Source: Fomitopsis serialis (taxonomy: Eukaryota > Basidiomycota > Agaricomycetes > Polyporales > Fomitopsidaceae). From it: DNA of 14,903 nucleotides. The stretch spans positions 1 through 14,903 of the forward strand of contig NW_025955679.1 of assembly GCF_022376445.1 (NCBI RefSeq), read 5' to 3'. The notes under the pieces were generated by a model. That model had not been told where the DNA came from and ran no database searches. It saw nothing but the letters and a program-made list of their open reading frames with translations. Shown here in pieces: positions 1-8,902 of the stretch (the first letter of the stretch is position 1; every line of letters begins with the position of its first letter). The position numbers and the translations under genes were made by a program.

Positions 1-507
1 GCTTGGTCTGGATCTCCTTAACTTGGAACGACATGATGAATGAGAGGGAAGAGTTGTGGAGGAAATGCGACTGGAGCAGCCTTTATAGCGATCTAATCTA
101 CATCGACGCCGTGACCTCCGTGACAGTCGCGTTATGTCACGCGTTCTATCACCGGATATGGCGACCCATTCTGCCCCGCTCACCCACCGGACCGACTTAT
201 ACGAACTTTGATTGTCACCTTGGCATCTAAGCCTATGGATTCCCCAGCGTTGAAAGGAACTCTTGGCCTCTATTCCAACGCACGTTGCTTTCGACGATCC
301 TTCCGCCGAGGTCACGCTCGGGCGGCAGTGGGAGTCACGACGTTGTCACGACCTCTGACGTCAATCCGTATGCAGTGCCCAACGGGTCTCTTCACCATTA
401 GAACGATGCAGCACGGAAGAGAACAGAGTTGAATTCTATGAAGACTGACGGGGAGGTAATGCGACATTCTAGCGAGCGTGAAGTAGCCAGGAAGCAGCCA
501 GCAATGC
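1..507. other. Intergenic sequence, no gene recognised
   Basis: Several short open frames exist on both strands here, but none shows a recognisable family motif or a convincing exon-intron structure. The region lies downstream of the stop codon (minus strand, 508-510) of the F-box/LRR-type gene, so it should include that gene's 3' untranslated region. I see no repeat, tRNA or clear polyadenylation signal that I would defend. Confidence 0.5.
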
Positions 508-2267
508 TCAGGTGCGCACAACGAGGAACTGTTCCGGAACTTCTGGGCTTTCGTACGGGCCCAACCGAGTCTCCGATTCCAGCGAGCCGTCCTCCTTCTT
601 GCGCACAATCCGCTCAACCTGGGCCATCGATATGGGATCAACACGCATGATCGACACAAGCAGCACGTTATCGTACGCACCTGGAAGACACGCGTGTTGT
701 AGCCAAACTGCATGAGGTTCGGCCCACTCTGCTTAACGATGCTGAGGATCTGATCCCGCGCGATCATGGGTACGTCCTCCGATCCGAGATCGAGGGGACG
801 GTTCACATGCACGGCACGCAAACCCCTTGCCTGAGCGAGGATGGGACCCAGTTTGCCCTTGCACACCCCGCAGTACTTTAGTAACGACACACTGCAAGAG
901 AGCGAGTACCTACCAACGACCCTTGCTCAATCACGACAAACAGTTGTTCAAGCTGCTCGCATCCCCGGCAGATATAATTGACACTGGCCAGGTTCATCCT
1001 CAGCCTGTGCACGCTGAACCGCCTTAAGCGTCTTCCGTGCCGGTCTACGATCGCGTTGCAGAACTCTTCGCCGAAGGCAGGGCCGACATCCCCGCCGATC
1101 GTGGAGATGTGGAACTGTTCCAGCGGTGCGGGGTGGAGCAGGGAAAGGACGTCCGTTTTCCACGTCGGTGAACCGTCGACAGTCAGCGTGATCGAGCGCA
1201 ACCGCGCCAATGCGTTGTGTCTTGCACATAGGTCGCTGAAGTTGGCCATATCCTACAGATCATTTGCTAAGGTCAGATGCGAGGTCTGTTTGAAATTAGG
1301 GACCCAAATCGTACAAACGACGGTGAGAGGCCTTCCATGCCCAATGCGAGTAGGCCATGAGTGTTCTGGGCTATTATCGCCCAGATGCCGTGTTCTGTGA
1401 CCTTGACACAACCCGCAATGTACAGGCGTTCCACATTGGGTATATTCGGAGCCATTTCTTGCAAGATCGCGTCGTTTATTGTACCCGGTGTCTGCACAGC
1501 TGCACCGTCAATATTACTCAGCCACCGTTTTCAGTGTCCTTACCTTGCACAGAATGGTCAAATGCCTCAGCACACCTCCAGTAGCTGACGTCCAGGTTGG
1601 CAGCACGTCAGTAACGGCATGTCTCGGCATGATCAACGATATCCGCCGCAAGTGCGTGAATTTCCTCAATAACCACGGATCGTAGTAGTTCTCGTGGTTG
1701 CCGTTGATTTCGAGCTCCTCGAGGTGCGCGCACGGGAGGAGTGCCTCGAGGATCTCTGTAGTCAGCGAGCCGTCGCGCGTCCAGGTGCACGAGCGGAGGT
1801 TGACGCAGTTCTTGATGCCGGAGAGGCAGAGCTGGAGCGTCGCTTCGTGCTCGACGACGTAGAAGGACTTTGGGAAGTCTCGTATTTCTGTGTAGGTGCA
1901 ACAAGCGCGTCAGACTGGCTGAGGTGGCAATAACTACGGTCGCATGCGTTTGCATTCCATCTTATGCATTGCTCACCTATCGTTGAACATGTTTAGCCAG
2001 GTGTGGACACGAACTAAGGGTGCGGAACAACCTAACACCTATGCATCCTTAGCGGATCTTACAATCCTTCAAAACAGCAGCTACTAGTCACCTTCGCCTT
2101 TCCTTCCTTATGCCAAGGTAAATGAACGCCCGCTCATACAGATACGGGATTGGAACGTGTAGAACGCCTTGTTGACTAGACAGAGAGCTGCGAAGTGGCT
2201 GGCCGGACAAGCGTTGCATGATTACCGGGAGGAGCTCCAGCGGTAGATCCAGAAAGGTTTGTGACAT
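508..2267 (-). pseudogene. F-box / leucine-rich-repeat-type protein gene with several 1-base frame breaks
   Basis: This is probably a substrate-recognition subunit of an SCF ubiquitin ligase. The start codon at 2267 opens with MSQTFLDLPLELLPVIMQRL, a typical F-box N-terminus. Later exons carry LRR-like stretches (NLRSCTWT, LEELEING, LRHLTIL, NVERLYIAGC, LRSITLTVDG, LEQLFVVIEQ), and the C-terminus ends in PEQFLVVRT at stop 508-510. Well-supported introns are 1888-1976, 1492-1543, 1253-1314 and 858-913; all have GT...AG ends and preserve phase. A further intron near 2040-2110 is likely but its borders are unclear. The frame is lost by single bases near 2197 (extra base), 2152 (missing), 2028-2036 (two missing Ts would restore it), 1980 (missing) and 675 (missing). 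In-frame stops outside these breaks are absent. Either the gene is recently decayed or the assembly has indels. Family assignment is from remembered patterns, not a search. Confidence 0.72.
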
Positions 2268-2625
2268 CGTCAGACTAGTGCTACTAATGTCTACCTCTCT
2301 GAGGTTGATTCCAAGGTGGAAGACGCAGACTTGGATAAGTCCAGAGTGGCTGCAGGACAGATGATGCTGAGTGGAATCTCAATGAAGTCGACGTTTGAGC
2401 CAAGGTACTTAGTAACTATTTATTAAGTAAGGTCACGGTGTCAAACTGCCAGGTTACAGTACTGTGGCATTCTCACGACATTGATATCAATTGTTACAGC
2501 TACATAATTGATATTTTGCACGCATCGTGTCTCGTCAGATATACAGTAGCTTAGCATGGATCTTGGCACCAGTCTCTACTTAGTACATATCTACACATCA
2601 AGTGCCGCGGTCACGACGCATACAT
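2268..2625. other. Spacer between the F-box-type gene and the TPR-CHAT gene
   Basis: This A+T-richer stretch of 358 bases has no supported gene. It should hold the 3' end of the TPR-CHAT transcript and the promoter of the F-box-type gene, both on the minus strand. It contains a perfect 12-base palindrome, ATTGATATCAAT, at 2480-2491, with a related half, AATTGATATT, just downstream at 2506-2515. I assign no function to it. Confidence 0.5.
2419..2424 (-). promoter_or_regulatory. Possible polyadenylation signal AATAAA
   Basis: The minus strand reads AATAAA here, about 200 bases beyond the restored stop codon of the TPR-CHAT gene at 2626-2628. Spacing and strand suit a polyadenylation signal for that gene. 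Fungal signals are loose and a hexamer can occur by chance, so this is only a candidate. Confidence 0.25.
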
Positions 2626-3408
2626 TCACTGCCCAAAATGGACGAACGGCACCCAACAAAGGACTTCGAGTGATCCTGCGCACGCAGCACCTGTACAGCG
2701 TAATGGAGAGCCACAGCCGCTTGCGAACTATCGGGCTCCGCGGTACCAGATAGCAAGGTCTTGTACACTTGTTCTGCCACAATTGGGCCGACCGAATCCT
2801 GAATTGACCACATCGTACCGGACGACGCTCTTGAACCCGGCGGCGAGCATTCCCGCGGCTAGGTGGGCAGCTTCGTCTGGGAGCATTTCGGTGCCCATAG
2901 CAGTTTGACAGGCAGAGAGGAAGGCGAAGTCCGCATTCTCGCAGGACGCGGCGATCAGCTTCAGCATCGTCAACGACCCGTCGTGCAGCACGAAATGGCT
3001 ATTGGTCGGCTCTTCGATGTCCTGCACTCCGTGACACGCGAAGTGAACCCAGCCGTAGTGATCTAGGCCATCGAGAACAGCTTGTATCACCGCCTCTTCA
3101 TTCCGCAAAGAGCGACAGTCAACACTGCGATCCTGAGCCATCTCTTGGATACGCAGTGATTCGATTTCGGCGTTAGGTAGGGTTGCCGTCTGGCTGACGC
3201 TGAGTATGCCGTGAAATTCCCCAGTCGAAGGCGAACGTCGCGTCAACGTGAACGGAGTGAGTGTTGGTGTATACGAAGGGATGGCAAAGTCAGATAGCTT
3301 AGTCCCCGGTTCGTCATCTGTATAAACACCTGCTGCATGAAGTGGAAGTGATGCAAATAGACCTGTAGGACACCACCAAAGACGAGGCAGGTCATCACCG
3401 GCTGCCGG

Positions 3409-3460
3409 CTGCGTTAAGATGTGATTAGATTATGACCATGCTCTCCATGTATCGACTCAC
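3409..3460 (-). other. Intron between the TPR block and the CHAT domain
   Basis: On the minus strand the donor is CCG|GTGAGT and the acceptor is TTAACGCAG|CCGGCA, 52 bases apart. Splicing is phase 0 and joins the TPR block ending in SLPVALP to the CHAT start PAAGDDLPRLWWCPTG. The retained reading runs into a stop after about eleven codons, which supports removal. Confidence 0.85.
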
Positions 3461-5198
3461 CGGAAGTGCCACTGGCAACGATTCTAAAATAGGTTTCACC
3501 ACTCCTTTCCATAGTTCTGCGAGAATGGTGTCTATACCGGTCACAGAAGGATCCGTGGGTACCATCCTCGCGGCTCTCGTAGAGCGTTCTCGAAGGTTTT
3601 GAGCAGACAACAGCCTCGAGAGACCGCTCTGAAGGCGTTGTGCGTGGTCGAAAGTGAACGACTCGAGGGAGATATGAATGACTTGATTTTCGTCCCGCCC
3701 CTCCATCAGAACAAGCGCATCACATCGAAGCCGATCAGCATTGACCACAACCACGGGACTGTGAACGACAGTCTTCATAATCTGCGAATAAGACCTCGGC
3801 CGCAAGAAATCCTCGAAGCCAGGGACAGTCCGGATCCGCGCTACCAGCCTCTCCCATTCCTCCGCTAGCCTGCGCTGCTCGCGCGCTAACCGCTCTCTGG
3901 CAGTCACGACCTCCATGCGGGCGCCCACTGAGCTCAGGAAGTCCGAGAGATCCGTAAGGTGACTTTGAAGCTTTTTCCATTCATCTGCGGTGATACGTCC
4001 CCCCGCAGCTACGGCTGTCTCGCGTATGAATCCTAATACATCGGTCGTGGGAGCGAAGTCTCTGGAACCGGCGGTGTCGAGAGCTCGTGAGACACGGTCA
4101 AGTTCAGTCGCCAGTTCCGGTGCCGCTACCCGTAGGTCGTCGAAGGATGATCGCAACTTGAAGTGTTGGCCCCAGACAATCGTACGCGCCTGTTCCAGCC
4201 ACTCGATAGCTAAGCGGTGTTCGCCTAGCGCAACAGCCACGGCTACGGCCTCGGTGGCTAGCGAACTCCCCATAGCCACGAGCTGTGAGTGACGCTTGGC
4301 TATCGTCTGTCCAATCCACCCTACGCGCGGCAGGAGTTCGACTGCCATACCGTACGCATGCAAGGCGACTGCTAGGCCATCTTCGCCACGAGTCCTAGCT
4401 GCACGGGCCCAATACTTAGCGGCAAGGAAGGAAGTCCAAGGCACTCCATTCGGCGTTGTCGCAGCCAGGCGATAGTTGACGATGGCCGCATCGATGTCAT
4501 CGGAAGTATTTTTGTACTTGAAACGTCGCTCCAATGCGCGAGCGAGACGCATTGCATCACCTTGTTTGTCGGGGCCCTCCGCATCTGTTACAGCGAGATC
4601 CATGACCTCTTCGTATCGTCGCACGGCCTCATCGAGGTCGATAGGGTCCTGGAACGCTTCGAACCTTGAGATGTAAGACTTCGCTAGGTGTGACAACATA
4701 GAGCGTCGCCGATAATCCCCTCTTTTCACCGCGTCCAGTGCTCCTAAGCTCAAATATATCGCACGGTCGATATCTTCCACGCTCGAAGTTGCTTCAAACT
4801 TCGCGGTCAGCGCCTCCGCTAGCTGAGATAGACAAAGGGGTTGGTCTGCGTGTCCTTCGGGTAGGAGCTTGAGCGAGGCGTCGAATTCGGAAATCGCGCA
4901 ATCGACATCTCGGGGATCGTGCAGACGTTGGTATCGTTGGGAATACGCGTTTCCAAGGTTGTAACGCCGTTTCTGCAAATGGGCAAGGCCCGAAGGCGTA
5001 AGCTCGACGGCTTGATTGAGAGCTTTGATTGCGTCGTGAAGGTCCTGGACCTCCAGAAGAATCTCGGCGCGAACCATATGCGCGTTGCCGAGGGATGCAA
5101 GATGCATTGCTCTCTCGGGACTATTATCCCCGGTATCGACCAAGGCGTCCAACGCACGCTGGGCCATTTCCACCGCGCTGTCGATATCCTCGAGCCTG

Positions 5199-5200
5199 TA
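5199..5200. repeat. TA target-site duplication, left copy
   Basis: This TA lies immediately outside the left terminal inverted repeat. A second TA flanks the right repeat at 6128-6129. Keeping only one copy restores the host codons ACC TAC AGG (T-Y-R). Confidence 0.85.
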
Positions 5201-5226
5201 CTGACGCGGAACCGGTAATGCAAACG
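5201..5226 (+). repeat. Left terminal inverted repeat of the 927-bp element
   Basis: Twenty-six bases starting CTGACGCGGAACCGG are matched exactly, in inverse orientation, by 6102-6127. Its inner part continues into a perfect 24-bp palindrome (5215-5238) made of the 11-mer GTAATGCAAAC and its complement. Confidence 0.93.
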
Positions 5227-5747
5227 CGTTTGCATTACTGTCCCGACTGCTCAAACAGAATGATCATGTCAATCTTTTGTTATAGAATCATATTTATACA
5301 TCTTGAGAGCACACATGAATATTTATGGACGTTCCGCGGTAGGGGAAAGTGCTTTCGGCAGTTCTGCAAACGAGAGACCCATTTGCCCGCCAAAGCATCG
5401 AGGTGCAGCATTTAGCGCCCACTCGAGATTAGGAGTCCGCCTGCTTGCCGTTATGCCGAATGCGCGTCTACTGCAGATGCTGAACCAGTAATGCAAACCG
5501 GCGCCGGCGGCTGCATCGAGTGCGAGTGCAAAGTGTGTATTACGGTACAGTGCAACAGCAACTAGAAGAGCATACAACATACTATAAATGTGACTATTAG
5601 CTACCGAGTAGACAGTATTAGTCGGATACTACGGTGTGATATTGGCTGCTAACGAAAGGCCGACACTGGCTTCAACATGTGAGGGAGTTGCCACCCGCCA
5701 CTGCTTCCCAAGCGGAGATTGTTTCGGCATGGGGAGACGCCGCCGGT

Positions 5748-5779
5748 CACATTGCACTTCCCAACTCCAGTGCAATGTG
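5748..5779. repeat. Perfect hairpin inside the transposon
   Basis: CACATTGCAC at 5748-5757 and GTGCAATGTG at 5770-5779 are exact inverted repeats around a 12-base loop. It may be a transposase-binding or foldback structure, or chance; no flanking duplication marks it as a separate insertion. Confidence 0.5.
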
Positions 5780-6101
5780 CAGTGCAAACGAGCATCTTCC
5801 ACTCATACACACATCTCAGAAAATTTTAGGAAGCATATCTGGAAGGTATTTTATGTGCCTGAAGTCTCAAATTTGTGTTCCGAAGGAAGGATTGTAGTAC
5901 CCGGTGCAGCAACTTCTCGTTACACCTGTATTCAGCCACCCGAAAACAGACCTTTGATTTTCTCCCGCGGCGTACAATACACCCAGCTACTTCTGCTTCA
6001 TATATGATATTAAGGTAGTATGTAGCAGTCATATACGAATTTTTGGCCCAGTAAACGGCTCGGTATGAGGGGAGAAATGCGGCTGTTTGCATTACTGTGC
6101 C

Positions 6102-6127
6102 CGTTTGCATTACCGGTTCCGCGTCAG
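6102..6127 (-). repeat. Right terminal inverted repeat of the 927-bp element
   Basis: This is the exact reverse complement of 5201-5226. On its inner side a second copy of GTTTGCATTAC lies in direct orientation at 6085-6095, so the subterminal layout is direct here but palindromic at the left end. Confidence 0.93.
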
Positions 6128-7200
6128 TAGGTGGCTTCGAACCGATTATGATACGCAACTGCCAGGTTGCCCAAACATCGCCGCAGCTCGGGATGTCCGT
6201 CAGGAACAAGGTCCAACGCCCTCTCTAGCGTCACAACTGCGACTTCGGCATCCGCGAGGTCTCGCTGCAACATGAAGCGCAGCAAGACGGCATCGCCAAG
6301 CTCCAGCAGACTGACGTAATCCTCCTTGAAGGCGATGGCCCTCGTGTGAGCAGCAATTGCCTTGGTGACATCTTGGAGATCGCGCGCATATTCGGCCCGC
6401 AAAACGTACGCAGTGCCGAGATTGGATAGTCTGCGGGATAGGAAAATGACATCCGATTCCGGCGGGAGGCGCACTGATCGCTCGAGTGACGCGATGGATT
6501 CGTTGATATCCCGGACTGCACCAGAAAAGCGGAACCGGGACAAGGTCGCCACGCCCCATCGGTGCAGATGAATGGATGTGTCAGGATGGTCTCTGGGCAC
6601 ACGTGCTTTAGCCTGTTCGCAGAGTTCGATAGCCTTGCGTAGGTCTCCGCGGTCCCCGAAGCGGTCATAGAGCATCAAGAATATCGTAGACGAATTGTTG
6701 AGCATGGCGCTAAGGCTGTCGATGGCTTTGGCATCACATTCGAAAGCCACTGCCTCAGATGTCACGGCCACATAAATTTCCATCATGGCACGGAGAAAGT
6801 CTTGCTGGTCCGACTTGAGAGGAACGACGTTGAGTATCAATCTGATGGCTTCGTCAAATGCGGCCAGTGCTTTCGGCAGGGCGAGAGCGTCATGGGATGT
6901 GCGCAGACCATTGAAATAGTGAGTGCCGATGGTCATTAGAAAGGTCCATTTATCGGCGTACGTGTCGCTGAGCTGATTGGCGAGGAAAAATGTATGATCA
7001 AGCTCTGTCAATACACCAATCATCAGTACGAAGGCCCAGCGAGATGTTACGTTAATCTCACTCCTTGAGGGTCCATCGCTACTGGCAAGTGCATGACCAT
7101 GCGAACGAGCCTCGAAGTTCTTGTCGACATATACCACAAATTCCAGTTCAATTTTCGCATCAGGGTCATCTTGTCTCGTAGACAGCGCGATCGCAGTCAT
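6124..7200 (-). CDS. Truncated N-terminal half of the TPR-CHAT protein, as now readable
   Basis: From the ATG at 7200 this frame is open for about 358 codons and ends at TGA 6124-6126. That stop is formed by the transposon terminal repeat right after the host codons for RFEATY. The sequence is made of tandem TPR-like helical pairs, for example LRKAIELCEQAKARVP and LGTAYVLRAEYARDL. An upstream exon or exons probably precede it through an intron ending TTTACAG at about 7204, so the ATG at 7200 may be internal. If expressed, the product would lack the second TPR block and the whole CHAT protease domain, leaving only a repeat scaffold. It is listed separately because it is the longest uninterrupted stretch of the 5' part of the gene. 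Confidence 0.6.
   Translation of the reverse strand: MTAIALSTRQDDPDAKIELEFVVYVDKNFEARSHGHALASSDGPSRSEINVTSRWAFVLMIGVLTELDHTFFLANQLSDTYADKWTFLMTIGTHYFNGLRTSHDALALPKALAAFDEAIRLILNVVPLKSDQQDFLRAMMEIYVAVTSEAVAFECDAKAIDSLSAMLNNSSTIFLMLYDRFGDRGDLRKAIELCEQAKARVPRDHPDTSIHLHRWGVATLSRFRFSGAVRDINESIASLERSVRLPPESDVIFLSRRLSNLGTAYVLRAEYARDLQDVTKAIAAHTRAIAFKEDYVSLLELGDAVLLRFMLQRDLADAEVAVVTLERALDLVPDGHPELRRCLGNLAVAYHNRFEATY
6128..6129. repeat. TA target-site duplication, right copy
   Basis: This TA lies immediately outside the right terminal inverted repeat and matches the TA at 5199-5200. In the host reading direction it supplies the first two bases of the interrupted Tyr codon. Confidence 0.85.
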
Positions 7201-7204
7201 CACT

Positions 7205-7640
7205 GTAAACCGATAGCCCCTGCGTTCAGTGTCGGTACAATGTCACAGTCGACCATGATACCGACCGTGGCCCTGCAAGCAGAGCGCGAGCAGCTCGTCG
7301 GAATTGACCTGTACATGACCGATAGGCGTATCAGAAGCATGCTCGGCATTCCGGAATTTCACCTCCAAGTTGAACACTTGGCCGCCGAGCGGACTATGCA
7401 TAGGTCTGGGGTTAGTACATCCGGAAAGCGAGGCATTATGCTGATACCAACGTCTGTAAAACTTCGTTCTCCATGCGCCATACTACATCCGATCGCCGGG
7501 CGAGCGGCTCCGTGCGCAATGCTTCGTCACCCCCTACGGTGAGCACAATAACTACAGAAGATTCCTTTGTTAACTGCGGGGGAGGCGACGCCCATTGCAC
7601 CAGGATGCCTGCGAGGTTGGAGTGTGAAGTCACAGGCATT
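7205..7640 (-). other. C2-like N-terminal exon fragments of the TPR-CHAT gene
   Basis: Two stretches read like beta-strands of a C2-type domain. At about 7448-7640 is ESSVVIVLTVGGDEALRTE followed by a Trp-containing strand. At about 7235-7400 is QVFNLEVKFRNAEHASDTPI, then GHVQVNSDELLALC. This order matches N-terminal C2-like regions seen ahead of TPRs in basidiomycete TPR-CHAT proteins as I remember them. A donor GTATCA at 7442-7447 and an acceptor ending CCCCAG at 7406-7408 would remove a short intron of about 42 bases, but the phases do not agree, so another indel or other splice sites are likely. Confidence 0.45.
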
Positions 7641-8902
7641 CATTGGGATGCCCAATGCTCACCTTTAATCGCAATCGAACTGCGCACCACGTCAATGAGG
7701 AACACAGTCGATGAAACTCAGAGATGCGAGACTAACCTCATAGTGATTCGTTGTGCTGAGAGGACGCGTATGCAGATATTATGGACAGAGTAGTTTGGGT
7801 CGCCATTGCCAGTGGACAGGTATTTTTCCACGATGCTCTCGCCATTGTTCCGTGTTGACCCGCCAGCCCATGGCGCATTGAATGAGGTGTTAGTGCGAGC
7901 ACCCCGTTTGCTGGTCACGGCACCTATCGCGCCTACGGGCCAGCCCAGTAGTAGAAGATAAGCGCCTTCATTCAATGCATTCACCCTTGAAGGCGACGAC
8001 GGGCGTACAGACCTTATGCTTGAAGCTTGAAGGTTATATGCCCCGGGCTGCAAGTCAGACCCGACGTCGAGGGTGCTGGTGAATATTTGAATGCAGTGAA
8101 CAAGTATTGAGCGCTTGAGCGTCGCATTAATGCATGCAAGTTTATCGGGCGCCACCAGATGTTTACGTAAAGTTCGATCCCACGGGCTGCACCGTAACTT
8201 CTTGTACTTAAAGTTACAGCATGTACTCATTATTCAACTGAACTTGTATTAGAACCCCATTCGAGTCCGTTCTGCGCAGCTGATCTCGTCCCAGAGGCTG
8301 CACCCCGTTTGTGATACGATATACTGAGTCGCCTTCAATACTTACAGTAGTCGGACGTCTCGCCAACCATAGTGGTCAATCACCGCCGCAATAGCCATCA
8401 CCGCGGCCGCACCCGGTGCAATATGAATTTATGACGGAGGCCATCGTTTACTCGCACACGGACAGCCCTCGTAGGTAACAAGCCATGCGCGGTTCGATGA
8501 TGGACGAACCCCCTGAAGTGTCGAGGACTCAGGCTTGGATCAGTCGCGGCCCACTGACGACACACTGTTCCAGCTTCTTCTGCTGCACGATCGCTTTGTG
8601 TCTCCATCGCGTCTGTATGTGTCTTGAATGAGCCGGTGGTTGTATCCTCAATAACGTGTTCGCTATTCAAAGGCCCTATGAAAGGCAACATCCCGAAGCC
8701 CACTTAAGCCTCCTCGTGCCAGTGGCACACGAAGGTTCGTCTACAGCAGTGGCAGTCATGGATTGTTGCTAAGAGTGACCATTTCGGTGATACATATAGC
8801 ACAGACAAGTGACATTACAGCAATGCTGGTGCCGTCAAAGACGGCCTGGAATCCCATGAGCGAGTGCAGATAATCCAGTTGGGAGGTAAGGCAACGCACG
8901 GC
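7641..8902. other. Long region without a supported gene
   Basis: About 1.26 kb separates the TPR-CHAT locus from the DUF302 gene. A 170-codon frame on the minus strand (7718-8230) is open, but most of it resembles no family and has no clear codon pattern. Only its last part (ICIRVLSAQ, about 7745-7785) resembles the first strand of a C2 domain and may be the first coding exon of the TPR-CHAT gene, with donor GTTAGT just after it. The rest probably contains that gene's promoter and the 3' flank of the DUF302 gene. I see no RNA gene or repeat. Confidence 0.4.

Larger units (their letters stand above)
5201..6127. mobile_element. 927-bp non-autonomous DNA transposon (MITE-like) with TA target duplication
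   Basis: The insertion is bounded by perfect 26-bp inverted repeats starting CTGACGCGGAACCGG and flanked by TA on both sides, as expected of Tc1/mariner-type transposition. No open frame inside resembles a transposase: there is no DDE/D motif context and the frames are short and unlike known families. It must therefore be moved by an enzyme encoded elsewhere. The ends carry multiple copies of the 11-mer GTAATGCAAAC or its complement. The interior is A+T-rich in parts and holds a 10-bp-stem hairpin at 5748-5779. It sits inside the TPR coding exon of the TPR-CHAT gene. Its first bases turn the host TAC codon into TAC TGA, an immediate stop. Superfamily assignment rests only on the TA duplication and is uncertain. 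Confidence 0.88.
2626..7640 (-). pseudogene. TPR-CHAT (caspase-like) protein gene, split by a transposon and frameshifted near its 3' end
   Basis: The host gene reads from about 7640 down to 2626. The N-terminal part (7448-7640 and about 7235-7400) looks like fragments of a C2-like domain; its exons could not be joined in phase. A long TPR region follows in two blocks, 7200-6130 and 5198-3461, with repeated helices such as CLGNLAVAYHNRFEA and LASLGNAHMVRAEILL. A 52-base intron (3409-3460, GTGAGT...CGCAG) leads into the CHAT domain: LWWCPTG, the motif FACHG with the likely catalytic His codon at 3031-3033, and LSACQTAMG with the likely catalytic Cys codon at 2908-2910. CHAT proteins are caspase-fold cysteine proteases. 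Three things break the gene: the 927-bp insertion, an extra base near 2820 before TMWSIQD, and a missing base at 2655/2656 before WVPFVHFGQ and the stop. Without the insertion the two TPR blocks join exactly in frame. The true start codon is not resolved; a C2-like strand ICIRVLSAQ at about 7745-7785 may belong to it. Confidence 0.82.

Noticed and set aside
2480..2491. 12-base palindrome ATTGATATCAAT as an operator or insertion scar
   Set aside because: It lies in A+T-rich spacer where short palindromes are common, and no duplication or partner site supports a function.
3425..5254. A separate 609-residue gene starting inside the transposon
   Set aside because: The frame is open, but its apparent first codon at 5254 is TTG, not ATG. 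Its first residues come from the terminal repeat. It is the downstream half of the split host gene.
5636..6007. Open frames inside the element as a transposase
   Set aside because: They are short, low in recognisable motifs and unlike any DDE transposase I know, and the element is too small for most autonomous relatives.
5201..6127. The insertion as an introner-like element that is spliced out
   Set aside because: The element ends in CAG in the host direction and has a GTAATG inside its terminal repeat. However, the TGA created at the junction lies before that donor, and no good donor is visible in the host sequence just upstream, so exact removal by splicing is not supported.
7718..8230. 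A 170-codon minus-strand protein
   Set aside because: There is no family resemblance and no convincing coding pattern except a possible C2-like end that probably belongs to the TPR-CHAT gene.
8398..8703. A 101-codon minus-strand frame
   Set aside because: There is no family signal, splice-site pattern or neighbour context; likely a chance open frame.
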